A stretch of 64,000 bases of DNA from assembly GCF_009915765.1 (NCBI RefSeq), contig NZ_JAABLQ010000002.1:124001-188000 (forward strand). The letters are read 5' to 3'. This document shows positions 60,731-64,000 of the stretch, piece by piece. Below the pieces are notes generated by a model. It saw nothing but the letters and a program-made list of their open reading frames with translations. It made no database searches and was not told the origin of the DNA. A program made the translations under genes and the position numbers. This DNA comes from Pannonibacter sp. XCT-53. GTDB taxonomy: Bacteria; Pseudomonadota; Alphaproteobacteria; Rhizobiales; Stappiaceae. The stretch's first letter is position 1. The number at the start of each line of letters is the position of its first letter.

Positions 60731-61921
60731 GTGCCGCGCATCTCGCGTATCTGCCGTTCCATCACGGCTGTCCTTGCCATTCTTGTTCTCGGCCTTTGCC
60801 TGGCGCTCACGCCGGGCCAGGCCCAGAACGGTCCGATCACGCCACCGCCCTCCGAAGACGGCTTCAATCCCTTTGCGCCGCTGATGCGGCTCTTCGGCGT
60901 GACCGAGCGGGAGCGGCCGGTGCAGGAGAAGGCGCCGGCGGCGGTCCGTCCGCCGCGTCAGCCCAGCGGTCCGCCCGCGTTCGTCGCCGCGCCGAAGGAT
61001 CCGGATGCCGGCGTCATCCTCGTGGTCGGTGACCTGATGGCCGATGGTCTGACCGAGGGCCTCAATTACATCCTGGCGCAGAAGCCCTCCGTGAAGGTCG
61101 AGAAGCTGACGGAGCCGGGGGCGGGGCTCCTGGGCACGCCGCCGGTCGCCTGGGCCGACCGGGTGCAGGCCCGCCTTGCTGCCGGCGATGTCCGCGCAGT
61201 GGTGATGATGCTGGGCTCGACCGACGTGCTTGCTGCGCCCGCGCCGGCGTCGCCTGCCCCCGCAACGGGGGCCGATCCGGCAGCGCCTGCACAGCCGCCG
61301 GTCCAGAGCGCCGGTGCTGCCGTGCCCGAGCTTGGCTCGCCGGCCTGGCGCGAGGCCTATCGCCAGCGGCTGGGCGCCGTCATCCAGGTGGTGCGGCGCG
61401 AGCGCAAGCCCTTCCTCGTCGTCGGTCTGCCTCCGGCGGAAGCTCCGGAAACGGCGCAAGGGTTCCAGCTCGTCAATGACGTCCTGAAATCGACCGCCGA
61501 AGGCGCCCGCTCCACCTATGTCGACATCTGGACGGTGTTCCTTGACGACAACGAGGCCTATGCGGTGTTCGGCCCCGATGTCGAGGGGCAGCGCCGGCGG
61601 CTGCGGGCCAATGACGGCGTCGGCTTCACCTGGGCCGGCTATCGCAAGGTTGCCTTCTTCGTCGAGCGTGAACTGGCCCGGGTGCTGGGCGGTTATGGCA
61701 ACCAGGCCTTCGAGGGTGTCGCCGATGACCCGGATTTCATCGTCCTCACGGGCCGGACGGTGCCCTCCGACGACACGCTGGCGGGCGGGCCGGAGGTGGT
61801 GGACGAGTTCGCCCCCGAGCCTCCCGCCTCGGTCCGTGCGGCGCAGCGTTTCCTTGTCCTCGGCGAGGCGCCCGAGCCCGTGCCCGGCCGCGTCGACGCC
61901 ACCCTGCTGGACCCGCGCTGA
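60731..61921 (+). CDS. DUF459/SGNH-hydrolase-like periplasmic protein
   Basis: A 396-residue protein starting at GTG with GGAGG upstream. Signal peptide ends near GQAQN. A Pro-rich linker is followed by an SGNH-like domain: ILVVGDLMADGLTEGLNYIL at block I, VMMLGSTDVLA, and WTVFLDDNEAYAVFGPD. In DUF459 proteins block I often reads GDSxA; here it is GDLMA, lacking the nucleophile Ser, so esterase activity is doubtful. It lies 62 bp after the transglycosylase gene, a frequent pairing, and may help in cell-wall remodelling. Confidence 0.8.
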   Translation: MPRISRICRSITAVLAILVLGLCLALTPGQAQNGPITPPPSEDGFNPFAPLMRLFGVTERERPVQEKAPAAVRPPRQPSGPPAFVAAPKDPDAGVILVVGDLMADGLTEGLNYILAQKPSVKVEKLTEPGAGLLGTPPVAWADRVQARLAAGDVRAVVMMLGSTDVLAAPAPASPAPATGADPAAPAQPPVQSAGAAVPELGSPAWREAYRQRLGAVIQVVRRERKPFLVVGLPPAEAPETAQGFQLVNDVLKSTAEGARSTYVDIWTVFLDDNEAYAVFGPDVEGQRRRLRANDGVGFTWAGYRKVAFFVERELARVLGGYGNQAFEGVADDPDFIVLTGRTVPSDDTLAGGPEVVDEFAPEPPASVRAAQRFLVLGEAPEPVPGRVDATLLDPR

Positions 61922-62047
61922 TCACCAGTGTCACCCCGGGCGAGCAACGCGAGACCCGGGGCCTACTCGTTCGCAGAGCGGGAGAGTTGGTCGCGGCGCT
62001 GCAAAAGCCTGTTGTCCAGCGGAGGCAATGAAATGCCGGCAGTCCGC

Positions 62048-62078
62048 AAAAAAACGAAGGGCGGCCAATGGCCGCCCT
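62048..62078 (-). terminator. Rho-independent terminator for gltBD
   Basis: On the minus strand AGGGCGGCC-ATT-GGCCGCCCT is a perfect 9-bp stem followed by TCG and TTTTTTT (62054-62048). It ends 24 bp after the gltD stop. Confidence 0.92.
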
Positions 62079-62101
62079 CATGATTTCACTGTTTCAGCGC
62101 C

Positions 62102-63532
62102 TCAGCGCGGCAGCAGGCTGGAGCCGGTGAGGAACTCGTCGATGGCGCGGGCGGCCTGGCGGCCTTCGCGGATCGCCCAGACGACCAGCGACTGTCCGCG
62201 CCGCACGTCGCCGGCGGCAAAGACGTTCGGCAGGCTCGTCCGGTAGTCCTCGGTGTTGGCCTTGACGTTGCCGCGCGGGTCGAGCGCGAGCCGGTCACCG
62301 GCCTCGGCGATGAAGGTGTCGCTGCGCGGGCCGGAGAAGCCGATGGCCGCCATCACCAGGTCGGCGCGCAGGATGAACTCCGTCCCCTCGATCGGCCGGC
62401 GCTTCTCGTCGACGCGGGCGCAGCGCACGCCGGTGACGCGGCCGTCTTCCGAGACGAGGCCGAGCGTGGCGGCGGAGAACTCGCGTTCGGCGCCTTCCGC
62501 CTGGGAGGACGAGGTGCGGAACTTGGTCGGCCAGTAGGGCCAGACATTCAGCTTGTCTTCCTTGAGCGGCGGGATCGGGCGGATGTCGAGCTGGGTGACC
62601 GACAGGGCGCCCTGGCGGAAGGCGGTGCCGACGCAGTCGGAGGCGGTGTCGCCGCCGCCGATGACGACGACATGCTTGCCGCCCGCCCAGATCGGGGCCT
62701 GGCCGGAGACATCCTCGCCGCCGACGCGGCGGTTCTGCTGCACCAGGTAATCCATCGCCCAGTGCACGCCTTCCAGGTCCATGCTGCCGATGCCGGGATC
62801 GCGCGGCCGTTCCGATCCGGCGGCCAGCAGCACCGCGTCATGGCGCTCGGCGAGTTCCTCCAGCGTTACGGTCACGCCGACGTTGACGCCGTAATGGAAC
62901 GTCACGCCTTCGGCTTCCATCTGCGCCACGCGGCGGTCGATGGGGCGCTTCTCCATCTTGAAGTCCGGGATGCCGTAGCGCAGCAGGCCGCCGGCCTTGG
63001 GCTCGCGCTCGTAGACATGCACCGTGTGGCCGGCGCGGGCGAGCTGCTGCGCGGCCGCCATGCCCGCCGGACCCGAGCCGATGATCGCCACGGTCTGGCC
63101 GGTCTTGGTGGCCGAGGGTTCCGGCTTGATCCAGCCCTCGCTCCAGCCCTTGTCGGCCAGCGCCTGCTCGATGGTCTTGATGCTGACCGGCATGTCTTCC
63201 AGGTTCAGCGTGCAGGCCTCCTCGCACGGGGCGGGACAGACGCGGCCGGTGAACTCCGGGAAGTTGTTGGTCGAGTGCAGGTTGCGCAGCGCCAGCTCCC
63301 AGTCACCCTGATAGACCAGGTCGTTCCAGTCCGGGATCTGGTTGTGCACCGGGCAGCCGGTGGGGCCATGGCAATAGGGAATGCCGCAGTCCATGCAGCG
63401 CGCCGCCTGGCGCTCCACATCGCCGTCGCTCAGCGGCAGCGTGAACTCGCGGAAATGGCGGATGCGGTCGGACGCCGGCTGATACTTCTGGTCCTGACGA
63501 TCGATCTCGAGAAAACCGGTAACCTTGCCCAA
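62102..63532 (-). CDS. gltD: Glutamate synthase [NADPH] small subunit
   Basis: A 476-residue subunit. An N-terminal Fe-S domain ([12 protein letters not shown], then [12 protein letters not shown]) passes electrons. FAD- and NADPH-binding domains have [21 protein letters not shown] and [14 protein letters not shown]. It supplies electrons to GltB for glutamate synthesis from glutamine and 2-oxoglutarate. I place the start at a TTG (63532) giving [12 protein letters not shown], the usual N-terminus, with AAGGAGG five bases upstream. A TTG five codons earlier would put this ribosome-binding site inside the gene. Confidence 0.96.
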   Translation of the reverse strand: MGKVTGFLEIDRQDQKYQPASDRIRHFREFTLPLSDGDVERQAARCMDCGIPYCHGPTGCPVHNQIPDWNDLVYQGDWELALRNLHSTNNFPEFTGRVCPAPCEEACTLNLEDMPVSIKTIEQALADKGWSEGWIKPEPSATKTGQTVAIIGSGPAGMAAAQQLARAGHTVHVYEREPKAGGLLRYGIPDFKMEKRPIDRRVAQMEAEGVTFHYGVNVGVTVTLEELAERHDAVLLAAGSERPRDPGIGSMDLEGVHWAMDYLVQQNRRVGGEDVSGQAPIWAGGKHVVVIGGGDTASDCVGTAFRQGALSVTQLDIRPIPPLKEDKLNVWPYWPTKFRTSSSQAEGAEREFSAATLGLVSEDGRVTGVRCARVDEKRRPIEGTEFILRADLVMAAIGFSGPRSDTFIAEAGDRLALDPRGNVKANTEDYRTSLPNVFAAGDVRRGQSLVVWAIREGRQAARAIDEFLTGSSLLPR

Positions 63533-63565
63533 GGTAACCTCCTTCAAAAAGCCTGTCGGTGACGG

Positions 63566-63591
63566 GCCGCCTCGACCCTGCGGGAGGCGGC
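63566..63591 (-). repeat. Hairpin between gltB and gltD
   Basis: GCCGCCTC and GAGGCGGC form an 8-bp stem with a 10-base loop in the 114-bp spacer. It lacks a T tract; an mRNA processing or stabilising element is possible. Confidence 0.5.
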
Positions 63592-63646
63592 ACCTGGCGA
63601 TGTCGGCCGCCCCGCGGGTGCTCCGGCGGGGCGGGGAGGGGCGGCC

Positions 63647-64000
63647 TTACTCGGCCGCCACCATGCCCATCCGTTTCTCTTCCATCTCGCGCAGCGCGCG
63701 GCGGTACTCGACCGGCATCACCTTGACGAACTTCGGACGGTACACGTCCCAGGCGTCAAGGATCGCCTTGGCCTTGGTCGATCCGGTGTAGGCGACATGG
63801 TTGGAGAGCAGCTGGCGCAGGCGCTCGTCGTCGTGCCGGGTCATGTCGCCGGTCACGTCCACGCGCCCCTTGTGCTCCAGGTCACCGCCGTGGTGATGCA
63901 GCTTCTCCAGCAGGTCGTCCTCCTCGCTCACCGGTTCGATGTCGACCATCGCCAGGTTGCAGCGCGAGGAGAAGGTGCCGTCCTCGTCCAGCACATAGGC
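63647..64000 (-). CDS. gltB: Glutamate synthase large subunit, C-terminal part
   Basis: The last 117 residues of the large subunit, open at the window's right edge. FSSRCNLAMVDIEPVSEEDD is the tail of the GXGXG beta-helix domain, and DVYRPKFVKVMPVEYRRALREM is the conserved C-terminus. The full protein is normally about 1500 residues. It precedes gltD by 114 bp in the same operon. Confidence 0.95.
   Translation of the reverse strand, partial: AYVLDEDGTFSSRCNLAMVDIEPVSEEDDLLEKLHHHGGDLEHKGRVDVTGDMTRHDDERLRQLLSNHVAYTGSTKAKAILDAWDVYRPKFVKVMPVEYRRALREMEEKRMGMVAAE

Overview
The window is about 64 kb of GC-rich (roughly two-thirds G+C), densely packed chromosomal DNA. The gene families point to an alphaproteobacterium of the Hyphomicrobiales/Stappiaceae type: a DnaE2 mutasome polymerase, a TakP-like TRAP transporter, a single-chain indolepyruvate:ferredoxin oxidoreductase, a PomAB-type flagellar stator, KdsD, and gltBD. 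The assignment below class is inference. No rRNA, tRNA, prophage, transposase or CRISPR array was seen. Both ends cut genes (dnaE2 on the left, gltB on the right).

Layout. 1-1.2 kb: 3' end of dnaE2, then a 33-bp near-perfect palindrome. 1.2-9.6 kb: a Rid-family protein divergent from a five-gene operon (ABC substrate-binding protein, ATPase, permease, CodA-like amidohydrolase, FAD-linked oxidase). A consensus-quality sigma-54 promoter precedes this operon, which suggests nitrogen-controlled scavenging of a nitrogenous compound. Two tandem flavodoxin-fold oxidoreductases and a MarR regulator follow. 9.7-14.3 kb: a DMT exporter, an OmpA-like lipoprotein, a LacI regulator and a VWA/YfbK-like protein. 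14.5-17.2 kb: a COG0523 metallochaperone with an about 88-residue His/Asp region, then a WD40 protein and a DUF2937-like protein. 17.3-21 kb: a gamma-glutamyltransferase-like protein, a LysR regulator and a leucine-dehydrogenase-like enzyme. 21.3-25.8 kb: a DUF1007-NicO fusion transporter facing a cobalt-type nitrile hydratase operon (His-rich alpha subunit, beta subunit, accessory protein) with a PuuD-like hydrolase upstream. 25.9-26.6 kb: a HigBA toxin-antitoxin module with a visible promoter and operator.

26.6-40 kb: a Cache-domain histidine kinase and NarL-type regulator divergent from a TRAP transporter of the TakP (2-oxo acid) type. Its large subunit carries an unusual C-terminal extension of about 340 residues. 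A second DctQ-DctM pair without its own binding protein and a 1159-residue indolepyruvate:ferredoxin oxidoreductase follow, so this stretch may handle 2-oxo acid uptake and oxidation. An about 250-bp MITE-like element, flanked by copies of the oxidoreductase's hairpin, sits at its 3' end. 40-52 kb: a hybrid kinase/OmpR regulator pair divergent from an acyl-CoA synthetase-livGHMKF-PaaK-like ligase operon, probably for uptake and CoA activation of an aromatic or other organic acid. 52-64 kb: ferrochelatase, an SPFH/NfeD pair, PomA/PomB stator genes, KdsD, an outer-membrane barrel protein, an MltB-type lytic transglycosylase with a DUF459 partner, and gltD/gltB.

The most promising little-described systems are the sigma-54 nitrogen-scavenging cluster (1.2-9.6 kb) and the cobalt/nitrile hydratase neighbourhood with three His-rich metal-handling proteins (14.5-25 kb).
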